From the NCBI RefSeq assembly GCF_018603435.1, contig NZ_CP075682.1:868001-932000 (forward strand): DNA of 64,000 bases, given 5' to 3'. Below, one piece after another: positions 1 to 9,620 of this stretch. The position numbers and the translations under genes are program-made. Position 1 is the stretch's first letter; every line of letters starts with the position of its first letter. The stretch is from Chryseobacterium sp. ZHDP1 (GTDB lineage Bacteria; Bacteroidota; Bacteroidia; Flavobacteriales; Weeksellaceae). Under the pieces are notes generated by a model. It worked only from the letters and a program-made list of their open reading frames with translations. It searched no databases and was not told the DNA's origin.

Positions 1-402
1 AGCAGTTCCGAAGCTTTGCTGAAAGGAGAAATTAAAACCACTCAGGGTTTAGGACTGATTGATAACGTGATTATCGATACGCACTTCGTACAGAGAGGAA
101 GAATCGGAAGACTTTTTCAGGCGGTGGTAAACAATCCGAGAACTCTGGGAATCGGCCTGGGAGAAGATACCGGATTGTTCATCCATAATGATGTGATGAC
201 GGCGGTAGGTTCCGGACTGGTGATTCTGGTCGACGGAAGGTTTATCAAGGACACCAATCTTACCAACATTAATCTTGGAGAGCCTATTTCTATTGATAAT
301 TTAACGGTTCATGTAATGTCGATGAACGATCATTATGATCTTACGACAAAAACGCTGACGATAGAGAATTCTCAGTTTAATCCGATCCCGCAAGACCGTT
401 AA
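1..402 (+). CDS. cphB: Cyanophycinase, C-terminal part (5' end outside window)
   Basis: The frame is open from base 1, so this is the last 133 residues of a longer protein (family length is near 270-300). Cyanophycinase is a peptidase S51 serine exopeptidase that cuts cyanophycin (multi-L-arginyl-poly-L-aspartate) into beta-Asp-Arg dipeptides. What is visible is the S51 cyanophycinase tail: a GLGLI...DTHF block, QRGRIGRLF, and GIGLGEDTGLFI. The nucleophilic Ser motif should lie just upstream of the window edge. The internal TTG at 16 is not a real start. It is followed after 16 bases by a DUF1275 gene and then an isoaspartyl peptidase, which fits a degradation operon. PepE at 43008-43700 is another S51 member. 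Confidence 0.88.
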   Translation, partial: SSSEALLKGEIKTTQGLGLIDNVIIDTHFVQRGRIGRLFQAVVNNPRTLGIGLGEDTGLFIHNDVMTAVGSGLVILVDGRFIKDTNLTNINLGEPISIDNLTVHVMSMNDHYDLTTKTLTIENSQFNPIPQDR

Positions 403-418
403 ATACGATCTGTAGAGT

Positions 419-1138
419 ATGTTCAGACATAAAGGCAGAACTAGGACATATTATCATAATCTGCATATAGCATGTTTATTGTCTTTTGTTGCCGGAATTG
501 TAAATGTTGCCGGTTACCTTTCTGTACAGACTCTTACAACCAATATAACAGGTCATTTTGCTTATTTTATTGATGAGATATTCAGTCTTAGATTCTGGAA
601 GGGAACAGTTTACTTTCTGTACATACTTTTTTTCTTTTTCGGATCTTTTGTCTCGAATTTTATAACAGAATTTGCATCAAGAAAAAACAGTAAATATCTG
701 TATATAATCCCCACTCTTATTGAATGCTGCCTTTTACTGGCAGCCGGGATCTGGGGGAATTACTTTATAGTATACAACTCTGTTCTTCTGTCTTTTATTC
801 TGCTGTTTGCCATGGGTTTACAAAATTCAATGGTAACCACTATTTCCAATGCAACAGTAAGAACAACCCATTTAACAGGATTATTTACAGATCTGGGTAT
901 TGAACTTTCACAGCTTTTCTTTTATAAAAAAGCGGATGATAAAAGAAAGAAACTTTTGTCTTCAATAAAACTCAGGATTTCCATCATCAGTTTTTTCTTT
1001 CTGGGAGGTATTACCGGAGGAACACTTTATGGATCATTGAGTTTAAAAATATTAATTTTAGCTGCCCTAACATTGATTTCAGGAATATTGTATGATTTTA
1101 TCAAAATTGGGTATATTGTCTACAGAAAACAACATTAA
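419..1138 (+). CDS. YoaK/DUF1275 family membrane protein
   Basis: A 239-residue polytopic inner-membrane protein. Hydrophobic segments occur near residues 14-35, 57-80, 93-112, 118-137, 182-205 and 206-225, and the early motif with NVAGYLS and TTNITGHFAYF resembles the DUF1275 (YoaK) signature. The family has no established biochemical activity; transport is often guessed. It lies 16 bases after cphB and ends 2 bases before the isoaspartyl peptidase gene, so all three are probably cotranscribed. Inference: it could move cyanophycin breakdown products or a related metabolite, but nothing in the sequence proves this. Confidence 0.8.
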   Translation: MFRHKGRTRTYYHNLHIACLLSFVAGIVNVAGYLSVQTLTTNITGHFAYFIDEIFSLRFWKGTVYFLYILFFFFGSFVSNFITEFASRKNSKYLYIIPTLIECCLLLAAGIWGNYFIVYNSVLLSFILLFAMGLQNSMVTTISNATVRTTHLTGLFTDLGIELSQLFFYKKADDKRKKLLSSIKLRISIISFFFLGGITGGTLYGSLSLKILILAALTLISGILYDFIKIGYIVYRKQH

Positions 1139-1140
1139 AA

Positions 1141-1983
1141 ATGAAAATAATCATCCACGGCGGATTTTTCTCGGAAAGCGACCAAAGCCACGAAGTGAAA
1201 ACAGCCAAACAAAATTCATTAAAAAATATTGCTCAGAAAGCATTTGAATATTTAAAATCCAACTCAGCATTTGATACCGTTGCCTACGCTGTTTCTTTAC
1301 TGGAAGATGATGATCTGTACAATGCAGGAATCGGTTCGCAGATCCAGAGTGACGGCGTGATCAGGATGAGTGCAGCCATTATGGATGGAGAAACGCAGAA
1401 ACTAAGCGGTGTTATCAATATTCAGGAGGTGAAGAATCCCGTTTTTGTGGCGAAAGAGCTGATGAAGGAAGACGACAGGGTTTTGGGAGGAAGCGGCGCT
1501 AAAAATTACGCAACAGAGCATGGTTTCGAGAATTTTTCAACTGAAATTCCGCAAAGAAGAAAAGAATATGAAGCAAAACTGGAAAATGGCGGAAAAGGAA
1601 CGGTAGGCTGCGTCGCGATTGATAAGGACGGAAAATTAGCCGTTGCCACTTCTACCGGAGGAAAAGGTTTTGAAATCCCGGGAAGAATATCAGACTCAGC
1701 AACTGTTGCCGGAAATTATGCGAATTCTTTCTGCGCGGTAAGCTGTACCGGAGTAGGTGAAGATATTGTAAGCAATGCCACTGCAACGAAAATCGTAACC
1801 AGAGTTACCGATGGTATGACGATAGAAGAAGCGTTTACAAAAACTTTCGACGAGTTAAAAATCATTGATGGCTTTGCGGGTGCTATTGCCATTGATAAAA
1901 ATGGAAATATATACCATCAGGACTCTTATCCCACTATGGTTTTCGCAAGTTTTGACGGAGAAAATTTTGAAGTCTTCAATTAA
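1141..1983 (+). CDS. Isoaspartyl peptidase / type III L-asparaginase (Ntn hydrolase)
   Basis: A 280-residue plant-type asparaginase. The protein begins MKIIIHGGFF, has the NAGIGSQIQSDG block near residues 61-72, and carries the autocleavage and nucleophile motif GKGTVGCVAI with Thr154 as the expected N-terminal nucleophile after self-cleavage, followed by ATSTGG. Enzymes of this family hydrolyse beta-aspartyl dipeptides and asparagine. Beside cyanophycinase the likely job is splitting beta-Asp-Arg into aspartate and arginine. No signal peptide is seen, so it should be cytoplasmic. Its ATG starts 2 bases after the preceding stop, which argues for translational coupling. Confidence 0.9.
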   Translation: MKIIIHGGFFSESDQSHEVKTAKQNSLKNIAQKAFEYLKSNSAFDTVAYAVSLLEDDDLYNAGIGSQIQSDGVIRMSAAIMDGETQKLSGVINIQEVKNPVFVAKELMKEDDRVLGGSGAKNYATEHGFENFSTEIPQRRKEYEAKLENGGKGTVGCVAIDKDGKLAVATSTGGKGFEIPGRISDSATVAGNYANSFCAVSCTGVGEDIVSNATATKIVTRVTDGMTIEEAFTKTFDELKIIDGFAGAIAIDKNGNIYHQDSYPTMVFASFDGENFEVFN

Positions 1984-2016
1984 ATTTAACATTATTTTAT
2001 AAGTCTGTTTATTTTT

Positions 2017-2033
2017 TTGGCACACATTTTACA
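2017..2033 (+). promoter_or_regulatory. Sigma-54-like (-24/-12) promoter for the YtxH-like gene
   Basis: TTGGCACACATTTTACA matches the sigma-54 -24 element (TTGGCAC) and has a near -12 element, with GG separated by 10 bases from AC where the consensus has GC. It lies 47 bases before the ATG at 2081. There is no TAnnTTTG element closer to the gene. The call rests on motif and spacing only. Confidence 0.5.
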
Positions 2034-2080
2034 TGATTACTAACATCAAACTTTAATATTAACTTAAAAAAATAGAAATC

Positions 2081-2350
2081 ATGGGAAATAAGACAAAAGG
2101 CTTATTAGCGTTATTAGGATTAGGAGCAATTGCATACTGGAAATACAAAAATTCTTCTGAAGAAGATAAGCAGATGGTGAAAGATAAGATCAACACCGCA
2201 AAAGACAACCTAAACAAATGGGGAAATGATCTTAAAGATAAAGCCAATAATGTTGCTTCGCAGGTAAAAGACAAAGCAAACGACGTAGCTTCTCAGGCTC
2301 AGGATAAAGCGGAAGATCTTAAAAATAAAGCTCAGGAAGCGGTAAGCTAG
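2081..2350 (+). CDS. Small YtxH-like / LEA-like repeat protein
   Basis: An 89-residue protein with a short hydrophobic N-terminus (residues 6-22, GLLALLGLGAIAYWKY) followed by a highly charged Lys/Asp/Ala-rich tail made of 11-residue-like repeats of the VKDKANDVASQ type. This composition is typical of YtxH-domain and late-embryogenesis-abundant-like stress proteins: a membrane anchor plus an amphipathic helix. Function is unknown; induction under stress or stationary phase is inferred from family and from the sigma-54-like promoter. It stands alone between converging transcription units. Confidence 0.7.
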   Translation: MGNKTKGLLALLGLGAIAYWKYKNSSEEDKQMVKDKINTAKDNLNKWGNDLKDKANNVASQVKDKANDVASQAQDKAEDLKNKAQEAVS

Positions 2351-2387
2351 ACCATAAATAGTTTATTTTAACATTCATATATACAGG

Positions 2388-2419
2388 AAAGTCATCGTAG
2401 TTTTTATTACGATGACTTT
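2388..2419. terminator. Bidirectional terminator
   Basis: A perfect 12-bp stem (AAAGTCATCGTA with its complement at 2408-2419) with an 8-base loop, then a T run. It separates the YtxH-like gene from the convergent methyltransferase gene, whose last codons lie inside the hairpin. Confidence 0.85.
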
Positions 2420-3204
2420 TTTTGTGCTTCAATCGCGAAAACCAAAGGAATTTTATTTCCGAACTGAGGGATTCTCCATTTTCCTTTTTCAAATTCTTCA
2501 ACATGCCTGAAACATGGATACGGCGACCAGTCGAATTCCTGAAATCTTTTAATGTGAAGATCCTGTTCAATTAAATTCTGAAGAACTTCCGCCAGAGAAT
2601 GGTTCCACATCACATAATCCTGAACGATGTCCGCAGACTGATCTGCATACGTTCCTTCATAGGTTTCCACAATCGGCTTTTCGTTGAAATAATTGTATTG
2701 TATGCCTTTAAAATCATCATCATACATCCAGACTACAGGGTGAAATTCTGCCATGATGAATTTTCCTTCCGGTTTCAGAAAGTGGTTAATCACTTTTGCC
2801 CATTCTCCCAAATCGGGAAGCCAGCCGATTGTTCCGTAGCTTGTAAAAACAATATCGAATTTCTGATCGAGAACATCGGGAAGACTGTACAGATCTGTAC
2901 AGAGAAATTCTGTATCGGTTCCTGCTTTCTGAGCCAGATCTTTTGCTGCTGCAATGGCTTTATCCGACAGATCAATTCCTGTAACTTTTGCTCCCATTCT
3001 CGACAGCGAAACAGAATCCTGTCCGAAATGACACTGGAGATGAAGAATGGTTTTTCCTTCAATATTTCCTAAAAGTTCCAATTCGATGGAATTCAGGGAG
3101 GTTCTTCCTTTCAGAAACTCGTCTACAAAATAAAAATCTGATTTGAGATGCGGTTCTACTTTCGCATTCCACGAATTTTTGTTTATTTCAAGATAATTTT
3201 CCAT
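2407..3204 (-). CDS. Class I SAM-dependent methyltransferase
   Basis: A 265-residue protein with a Rossmann-type methyltransferase domain over about residues 45-170. The SAM-binding motif I reads ILHLQCHFGQDS, a variant of the usual LDxGCGxG, followed by GAKVTGIDLSDKAI (motif II acidic residue Asp) and a later DIVFTSYGTIGWL segment. The C-terminal part is rich in aromatics, as in the methyltransf_11/25 group acting on small molecules. The substrate cannot be told. It is monocistronic, reads toward the YtxH gene and shares the terminator with it. Confidence 0.82.
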   Translation of the reverse strand: MENYLEINKNSWNAKVEPHLKSDFYFVDEFLKGRTSLNSIELELLGNIEGKTILHLQCHFGQDSVSLSRMGAKVTGIDLSDKAIAAAKDLAQKAGTDTEFLCTDLYSLPDVLDQKFDIVFTSYGTIGWLPDLGEWAKVINHFLKPEGKFIMAEFHPVVWMYDDDFKGIQYNYFNEKPIVETYEGTYADQSADIVQDYVMWNHSLAEVLQNLIEQDLHIKRFQEFDWSPYPCFRHVEEFEKGKWRIPQFGNKIPLVFAIEAQKKSS

Positions 3205-3260
3205 TGGTTTTAATTTTTAGATAAAAGTTTAAACAAGTCTTCTTAAAAAGATTGCTTTCA

Positions 3261-4094
3261 TCATAGTTTTTCTAATAGTTTTTTCTTCTGTAAGGTAAAT
3301 TCTTCCTCCGTTAAAATGCCGTTTTCTCTTAATTTTCCTAATTTTTCGAGCTGCTCAAGAACGCTTTCAGAAATTACATCATGTTCTGCAGAGGATGTTT
3401 CCGAAACGTCTTCCCTGTTGTATATTTTACTGATGAACTGGTAAAAATCTTCAGCATAATCTTTATTAAAAAACGACTCAAACTCAAACATTTTATCTTT
3501 TGTATGAATTCTGATGTTCGGCGATACAAAGTTTTTGACGAAGCTTACTTCAAGAATATCCTCATTAAGAAATTCATTCACTTTTGCAGGTGAAAACATC
3601 GCTTTGGAAACTGAAATCATTCTTTTTGGAGTCGTAAGCAGAATTCCGGCATCCGTAGTTTTTGCAAACTGTGCATCGGTAATCGCTAGAATCACTTCGT
3701 CAGGATCAAGAATATAAGGAAGTTCCTTAATTTCTCCCTTTGTAAACATAGAAAGACTGGCTCTTAAACCTTCCATCTGATTTTTTATTTCTTTCAGTCG
3801 TCTTTTATAAAGATCTTTTGACAGCACCCTTCGCTCTGAATCTGCAACAGCAGGTACATTTTCAGAAATATTTTCCTGAATTGTTTCCTGCTGAACAATT
3901 TCTCCGTTTTGGAGCAGGCTTTCAATGTCTTTTAAGCTGAAACGGTGCAGATCCGAAAGCAATTCTTCATTCAGCACACTCGCTTTTTCAAGGCATGAAT
4001 TACAGATAATATTTCCGTCAGAAAGCTTATTTTCACCCAACATCATATCGATTGAAGTGAGTTCTTTTCCACACAATCCGCAATGATTATTCAT
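3261..4094 (-). CDS. Zn-ribbon / PH-like / SHOCT domain protein (paralogue 1)
   Basis: A 277-residue protein of three parts. Residues 1-35 hold two CxxC pairs (CGLC and CNSC), a DUF4428-like zinc ribbon. Residues about 120-225 resemble a bacterial PH-like domain (YokE type: LLTTPKRMISV followed by an FVKNFVSPNIRIHT strand pair). The last 33 residues are a SHOCT helix pair, LEKLGKLRENGILTEEEF. SHOCT domains occur at the ends of many unrelated proteins and are thought to mediate oligomerisation. The next gene upstream, 4159-5106, is a clear paralogue with the same order. Function is unknown. Confidence 0.72.
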   Translation of the reverse strand: MNNHCGLCGKELTSIDMMLGENKLSDGNIICNSCLEKASVLNEELLSDLHRFSLKDIESLLQNGEIVQQETIQENISENVPAVADSERRVLSKDLYKRRLKEIKNQMEGLRASLSMFTKGEIKELPYILDPDEVILAITDAQFAKTTDAGILLTTPKRMISVSKAMFSPAKVNEFLNEDILEVSFVKNFVSPNIRIHTKDKMFEFESFFNKDYAEDFYQFISKIYNREDVSETSSAEHDVISESVLEQLEKLGKLRENGILTEEEFTLQKKKLLEKL

Positions 4095-4158
4095 TATAAT
4101 ATCTTATTATATTTAACCTGTTTTAATTTTTGATTTAGCTAAAAAAGAAAAACAGGGA

Positions 4159-5106
<948 letters not shown>

Positions 5107-5199
5107 TGGGTTTTATGTTTAATAGTTTTAAAAATCACAAAACAATTTTATGATTTTCTAAAATACAAATTTGTAATTAAATCGTACCAACTGAAAATA

Positions 5200-5230
5200 A
5201 AAAAGCATCAGGATTAATGATGCTTTTTTA
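5200..5230. terminator. hisS terminator
   Basis: Perfect stem AAAAAGCATCA / TGATGCTTTTT with a 9-base loop, 14 bases downstream of the hisS stop on the minus strand. Confidence 0.85.
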
Positions 5231-5243
5231 TTTCTTATTTATT

Positions 5244-6593
5244 CTATCCCAAAAACTCTTCCAGAGAAACCGTTTTCTGCTCCCCTGCTTCAAGATCTTT
5301 ATAGGTTACCGTTCCGTTTTTAATTTCTTCTTCGCCTAAGAATACCAGATTTTTAATCCCTTTTTTCTCAGCATATGTAAACTGTTTGCCAATCTTTGCC
5401 GCTTCAGGATACATTTCTGCGGAAACTCCTTTTTCTCGCAGTTGTCGGATTAATTTTAAAGCTGCTACCGTTTCATTTCCACCGAAATTAGCAAAAAGAT
5501 ACTCTGTTTTAGAGGTCGCTCCTTCAGGGAAAAGACCAAGTTCTTCCATCACAAGATAAATTCTGTCTAATCCGAAAGAAATCCCGATTCCCGGAATATT
5601 TTTAACACCAAAAACTTCCGTAAGATTATCATATCTTCCGCCGCCGCCGATGGAACCCATCTGAACTTCATCTGCTTTTACTTCGAAAATCGCTCCGGTG
5701 TAATAATCCAGCCCCCTTGCCAACGTAATGTCAAACACAAGATTCTGAATGTCCACACCGAGATTTAAAGATTGTGTAATCACAAACTCAAGTTCTTCTA
5801 CTCCTTTCAGCCCAACTTCATTTCCTGCAAATTTTTCTTTTAGCTGAAGAAGATTTTCCAGCGCATCATCCGACTGGTTGAAAAGGAAATCCAGTTTATC
5901 AATGGATTCCTGTGCAATTCCTCTTTCCAGCAATTCTTTTACAACACCTTCTTTCCCGATTTTGTCTAATTTATCCAAAGCTACCGTGAAATCTATTAAC
6001 TTGTCGGTAATTCCTGCAAACTCAGCCAATCCGGAAAGAATTTTCCGGTTATTGATGTGGATGGTTACAGAAACTCCAAGCTCCGCGAAAGATTTCAGAT
6101 ACAACTGAACCAGATCTACTTCCTGCAAAAGACTTTCGCTTCCTACCACATCCGCATCGCACTGGTAAAATTCTCTGAATCTTCCTTTAGCGGGTCTATC
6201 TGCTCTCCAAACAGGTTGAATCTGATATCTTTTAAAAGGAAAAGTAAGTTGACCATGATTCATGGCAACATATCTTGCAAAAGGCACGGTAAGATCATAT
6301 CGTAATGCTTTTTCAGAAATCTTTTTCGTTAAAGCCTGATGATTCTCAATGGTTAATTCTTCTTGAGGAATTTTGTCTAAATAATTTCCTGAATTTAAAA
6401 TTTTAAAAATCAGACGATCTCCTTCTTCTCCGTACTTTCCCGTTAATGTTGAAAGATTTTCAAAACTTGGAGTTTCTAAAGGCTGAAATCCAAAAAGTTC
6501 GAAATTTTTCTGTAAAGTATTGATAATATATCTTCTTCTCGAGACCTCTAATGCTGAAAAATCTCTTGTCCCTCTTGCTAAACTTGGTTTCAT
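5244..6593 (-). CDS. hisS: Histidine--tRNA ligase
   Basis: A 449-residue class II aminoacyl-tRNA synthetase. It begins [11 protein letters not shown]; motif 2 is visible in the region with [13 protein letters not shown] and [12 protein letters not shown]; the histidine-binding HisA motif is [14 protein letters not shown]; motif 3 lies at GGGGRYDNL and [11 protein letters not shown]. The C-terminal anticodon-binding domain follows from about residue 350. Length and motif order match full-length bacterial HisRS. Monocistronic, with its own -7 element and terminator. Confidence 0.97.
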   Translation of the reverse strand: MKPSLARGTRDFSALEVSRRRYIINTLQKNFELFGFQPLETPSFENLSTLTGKYGEEGDRLIFKILNSGNYLDKIPQEELTIENHQALTKKISEKALRYDLTVPFARYVAMNHGQLTFPFKRYQIQPVWRADRPAKGRFREFYQCDADVVGSESLLQEVDLVQLYLKSFAELGVSVTIHINNRKILSGLAEFAGITDKLIDFTVALDKLDKIGKEGVVKELLERGIAQESIDKLDFLFNQSDDALENLLQLKEKFAGNEVGLKGVEELEFVITQSLNLGVDIQNLVFDITLARGLDYYTGAIFEVKADEVQMGSIGGGGRYDNLTEVFGVKNIPGIGISFGLDRIYLVMEELGLFPEGATSKTEYLFANFGGNETVAALKLIRQLREKGVSAEMYPEAAKIGKQFTYAEKKGIKNLVFLGEEEIKNGTVTYKDLEAGEQKTVSLEEFLG

Positions 6594-6630
6594 TTTATGA
6601 TAAATAAATGATATTAATATGTATAAGCTG

Positions 6631-6638
6631 CAAAAATA
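6631..6638 (-). promoter_or_regulatory. hisS -7 promoter element
   Basis: TATTTTTG on the minus strand matches the Bacteroidota TAnnTTTG -7 box, 38 bases upstream of the hisS ATG. No good -33 TTTG is seen. Confidence 0.55.
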
Positions 6639-6699
6639 AGGAATTGAAAGGACTTTTACTACAGATAAACCTGTTTAAGCTTTATCGGCAGATAATACT

Positions 6700-6732
6700 A
6701 AACCTCACAGGTTTTAAAAACCTGTGAGGTTT
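6700..6732. repeat. 33-bp perfect palindrome between HRDC gene and hisS
   Basis: Arms AAACCTCACAGG and CCTGTGAGGTTT (12 bp, exact) around a 9-base A/T loop. It lies 25 bases after the HRDC-protein stop, so it may end that transcript, but the T tract that follows is weak. It looks like one of the short dispersed palindromes of these genomes rather than a classical terminator. Confidence 0.75.
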
Positions 6733-6757
6733 GAAAAGACTTAAAAATACATGAAGC

Positions 6758-7213
6758 TCATATGCTTTCCAATATTTCTAAAATCTCTTCGCCGTAATTT
6801 TCTATTTTATGCTTTCCAAAACCTTTGATATCACGTAACTCTTCTTTTTTAGCCGGTTTATATTTCGCTACAGACATCAGTTCTTTGTTTGAAGCAATAA
6901 AATAACTTGGCAGATTTTGTTCTTTTGCTTTCTCGGAGCGCCAGTATTTCAAAGCTTCCAGTATTTTTAATTCATCATTATTTAAGGCTTCATCTTCTGC
7001 GGAGTATTTTACTGTTTTAGAATCTTTTACAACGCTTTGCTGAACGATTTTCAATTCTTCAAAATACAGAACAACCGACCAGTATTTTTCGTCCTGAACG
7101 AAAGCAGTTTCAACTTTTATAATATCGTGCGATTCCAGAAACGCTTCAAGTGTTTTTTGATCTTTTTCAAGGTGTCTGTCGTCCAGTCCGATTTTAAAAA
7201 CTTTAATTTTCAT
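6758..7213 (-). CDS. HRDC domain protein
   Basis: A 151-residue protein. Residues about 72-148 form an HRDC domain (helicase and RNase D C-terminal, a nucleic-acid-binding helical fold): ALKYWRSEKAKEQNLPSYFI, then NKELMSVAKYKP and DIKGFGKHKIENYGEEIL. The first 70 residues are an unassigned alpha/beta part. There is no helicase or nuclease module, so it is a stand-alone HRDC protein. It starts 17 bases after the ssb stop and is likely cotranscribed with it, suggesting a role in DNA metabolism. RecQ at 29925-32129 carries its own HRDC. Confidence 0.8.
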   Translation of the reverse strand: MKIKVFKIGLDDRHLEKDQKTLEAFLESHDIIKVETAFVQDEKYWSVVLYFEELKIVQQSVVKDSKTVKYSAEDEALNNDELKILEALKYWRSEKAKEQNLPSYFIASNKELMSVAKYKPAKKEELRDIKGFGKHKIENYGEEILEILESI

Positions 7214-7230
7214 GGCTTGTAATTTTTAGT

Positions 7231-7563
7231 TTATTTTCCTCCCAACAAAAGAATTTCATCTACACGAATTTCCGTAATGTATCTTTTTACACTGTCTTTA
7301 TCATCATACGATCGGTAAGTAAGTTTTCCTTCCACAGCTATTTCTTTTCCCTTCGGAACGTATTTTTGAAATATTTCAGCGGTTTTTCCGAAAGCGACCA
7401 GATTGTGCCATTGTGTTTCTTCTACTTTTTCACCTTTTGCATTGGTGTAATGATCTGATGTTGCAAGAGAAACGGCAGCTTTTACATTTCCGTTATCGAA
7501 GCTGATGATTTCTACTTCTTTTCCTGTAAATCCGATTAGGGTAACTTTGTTTCTTAGTGACAT
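7231..7563 (-). CDS. ssb: Single-stranded DNA-binding protein (short form)
   Basis: A 110-residue OB-fold protein starting MSLRNKVTLIGFTGKEVE at 7563. The frame is open upstream to 7629, but that leader (start residues MPQRFEKN) has no family counterpart, so the internal ATG is chosen. Conserved SSB segments include WHNLVAFGKTAEIFQKYVPKG and VEGKLTYRSY. It ends soon after the OB fold and lacks the acidic C-terminal tail (DDDIPF type) that recruits partners in the main SSB, so it may be a secondary SSB paralogue. First gene of a two-gene unit with the HRDC protein. Confidence 0.88.
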   Translation of the reverse strand: MSLRNKVTLIGFTGKEVEIISFDNGNVKAAVSLATSDHYTNAKGEKVEETQWHNLVAFGKTAEIFQKYVPKGKEIAVEGKLTYRSYDDKDSVKRYITEIRVDEILLLGGK

Positions 7564-7708
7564 AACTTTATTTTTAAATTTAACGTTCAGATAAGAGACG
7601 TTCATGTTTTTCTCAAATCTCTGTGGCAAAGGTTGCTGAATTTAAGAACCGGAGTCGGTAGAAAACTATTTAAATTCGTTTGTAGTCGTTTGCAAACGGA
7701 TAATTTCG

Positions 7709-7716
7709 TATCTTTG
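7709..7716 (+). promoter_or_regulatory. -7 element, HPP gene (near-leaderless)
   Basis: TATCTTTG ends 7 bases before the ATG at 7724. A TTTG at 7689-7692 could serve as -33 but with a short 16-base spacer. Transcription would start at or within a few bases of the start codon. Confidence 0.65.
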
Positions 7717-7723
7717 AAATCCT

Positions 7724-8329
7724 ATGAAGAAGACAATAAAAAGAACGTTCCGCGTTTCTAAATATGTGATTTACAGAGAAACTCTGGTAGACTATAAAGA
7801 GCATTTCTGGTCGTTTCTGGGAGCGTTTTTCGGAATCGGAATGATTGCTTTCATCCAGTCACACACTTTGTCTGCTACAGAAAATATCTTTTTAATCGGT
7901 TCTTTCGGAGCTTCAAGCGTTTTAATTTACGGAGCCATTCAAAGTCCTCTTGCGCAACCGAGAAATTTAATCGGAGGACACGTTCTGTCAGCTTTAGTTG
8001 GAGTTACAGTCTATAAAATCGTTCCTGATATCATCTGGCTTTCTGCACCTTTAGCTGTTGCATTTTCCATCGTTTTGATGCAATACACAAAAACGCTGCA
8101 TCCTCCAGGCGGAGCCACTGCGCTTATTGCGGTAAGTTCTACAGGGAAAATTCCGGGACTGGGATATTGGTATGTTCTTTCACCTGTTCTTTCAGGATGT
8201 ATTATTTTATTGATTATTGCTTTAATTTTCAATAATATTACCTCAAACAGAAGTTATCCGAATCATAACCGGTTTACATATTTACTGAAGAAAAAACACA
8301 AACATCCACACAAAATGAAAAAGCTATGA
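7724..8329 (+). CDS. HPP family membrane protein
   Basis: A 201-residue inner-membrane protein with four or more hydrophobic segments (about residues 28-45, 54-75, 86-118, 148-170) and the signature LHPPGGATALIAV near residue 124 that names the family, plus SPLAQPRNLIGGH. HPP proteins in cyanobacteria and plastids have been linked to nitrite transport; in this organism the substrate is unknown. The C-terminal tail is Lys/His rich. Its stop overlaps the ATG of the next gene (ATGA), so the two are translationally coupled. Confidence 0.88.
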   Translation: MKKTIKRTFRVSKYVIYRETLVDYKEHFWSFLGAFFGIGMIAFIQSHTLSATENIFLIGSFGASSVLIYGAIQSPLAQPRNLIGGHVLSALVGVTVYKIVPDIIWLSAPLAVAFSIVLMQYTKTLHPPGGATALIAVSSTGKIPGLGYWYVLSPVLSGCIILLIIALIFNNITSNRSYPNHNRFTYLLKKKHKHPHKMKKL

Positions 8330-8670
8330 ATTGTCTCGAATGCGGCGAAAAAATTATCGGCAGATCCGACAAAAAATTCTGTAATGATGCCTGCCGAAAT
8401 GCCTACAACAATAAACAGAACAAGGATTCCAGCAATCTGATGCGGAACATCAATAACAGGCTTCGCAAAAATTACAGAATTCTGACGGAAGTGAATACCG
8501 AAGGAAAAACAAAAATTGCCAAATCCAAGCTCGATGGCTTAGGTTTTGATTTCGATTATTTCACAAATCTGAAAGTTTATAAAAACGGCTCCGAATATAA
8601 ATTTATTTACGATTACGGCTATAAACTTTTAGAAGATGATTTTGTTCTGATCGTAAAAAATCAGGCTTAG
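8326..8670 (+). CDS. Small zinc-ribbon protein, unknown function
   Basis: A 114-residue protein with an N-terminal four-cysteine motif (MNCLECGEKIIGRSDKKFC and CRNAYNN), the DUF2116-type treble-clef or zinc ribbon seen in many short Bacteroidota proteins. The remainder, ending DFVLIVKNQA, has no assigned domain. Its first codon overlaps the HPP gene stop by four bases. Nucleic-acid or protein binding is possible; function is not known. Confidence 0.72.
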   Translation: MNCLECGEKIIGRSDKKFCNDACRNAYNNKQNKDSSNLMRNINNRLRKNYRILTEVNTEGKTKIAKSKLDGLGFDFDYFTNLKVYKNGSEYKFIYDYGYKLLEDDFVLIVKNQA

Positions 8671-8691
8671 AAACAACAAAGATTTTTAAAC

Positions 8692-9594
8692 ATGAAAGAA
8701 ATTGTTCTTATCACGGGCGCAAACGGACTGGTTGCCAAAGAATTGTCTAAAAAACTTGAGAAAGATTATACGGTACGTTTTCTTACGCGAAAAAAACAGA
8801 ACAGCAACGATTTTGAATGGGATATTAAAAAAGGAACGATCGACGAAAAAGCTTTTGAGAATGTTTCGCATATCATTCATCTTGCGGGAGCCAATATTTC
8901 GGAAAAGCGATGGACCGATGAAAGAAAAAAAGAACTGATTTCAAGCCGTGTCGATTCTGCAGCTTTGCTTTTAAAAACTCTGCAAAAAAATAATATCAGA
9001 TTAAAATCTTTTATTTCCGCTTCCGGAATTAATTATTACGGAACAAAAACAACGGAGAAAATTTTTACTGAAAATGATAATCCGGGAAATGATTTTTTAA
9101 GTGAAGTGGTGATTCTATGGGAGAAAGCTGCCGATAATTTTAAGGAGCAAAATATTGCAGAAAGAGTGGTTAAAGTTCGTACCGCAGTAGTTCTTTCAGA
9201 AAAAGACGGCGCTTTAAAAAAGATGCTTCCGCCTGTAAAAATGGGCATCGGTTCGCCCATCGGAACAGGAAAACAATATATGCCTTGGATTCATATCAAT
9301 GATATTTGTTCGATTTACGAATTTGCTTTAAAAAAATCTGAACTGGATGGTGCATTCAATGCGAATTCTCCACAGCATACCACGAATGAAAATCTGACAA
9401 AAAATATGGCGGAAGTGCTTCATAAACCTTTATTTATGCCTAATGTTCCCGCTTTTGTTCTGAAACTGATGTTTGGAGAACTGTCGGAAGCTTTACTGGA
9501 AGGTTCGAGAGCTTCATCCGAAAAAATTCAGAAAGCAGGTTTTCAGTTTGAATTTCCTGAATTAAAGCGCGCTCTGGAAGATTTATTGAAATAA
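8692..9594 (+). CDS. TIGR01777 family NAD(P)-binding oxidoreductase
   Basis: A 300-residue extended short-chain dehydrogenase-like protein (YfcH/SDR39U1 group). The N-terminus has the dinucleotide-binding [14 protein letters not shown] (GxxGxxG variant with GANGLVA), then [10 protein letters not shown], a SASGINYYG catalytic-region motif and MPWIHINDI. The C-terminal DUF1731-like tail runs [14 protein letters not shown] and ends with a short helical region. Cofactor binding is expected; the substrate is unknown. It follows the Zn-ribbon gene by 21 bases. Confidence 0.88.
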   Translation: MKEIVLITGANGLVAKELSKKLEKDYTVRFLTRKKQNSNDFEWDIKKGTIDEKAFENVSHIIHLAGANISEKRWTDERKKELISSRVDSAALLLKTLQKNNIRLKSFISASGINYYGTKTTEKIFTENDNPGNDFLSEVVILWEKAADNFKEQNIAERVVKVRTAVVLSEKDGALKKMLPPVKMGIGSPIGTGKQYMPWIHINDICSIYEFALKKSELDGAFNANSPQHTTNENLTKNMAEVLHKPLFMPNVPAFVLKLMFGELSEALLEGSRASSEKIQKAGFQFEFPELKRALEDLLK

Positions 9595-9620
9595 AAAATG
9601 TAACGAAGATTGTAAAATCT

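Noticed and set aside
7564..7629. 22-codon N-terminal extension of the ssb frame
   Set aside because: Residues before MSLRNKVTLIG have no SSB counterpart; the internal ATG at 7563 fits the family.
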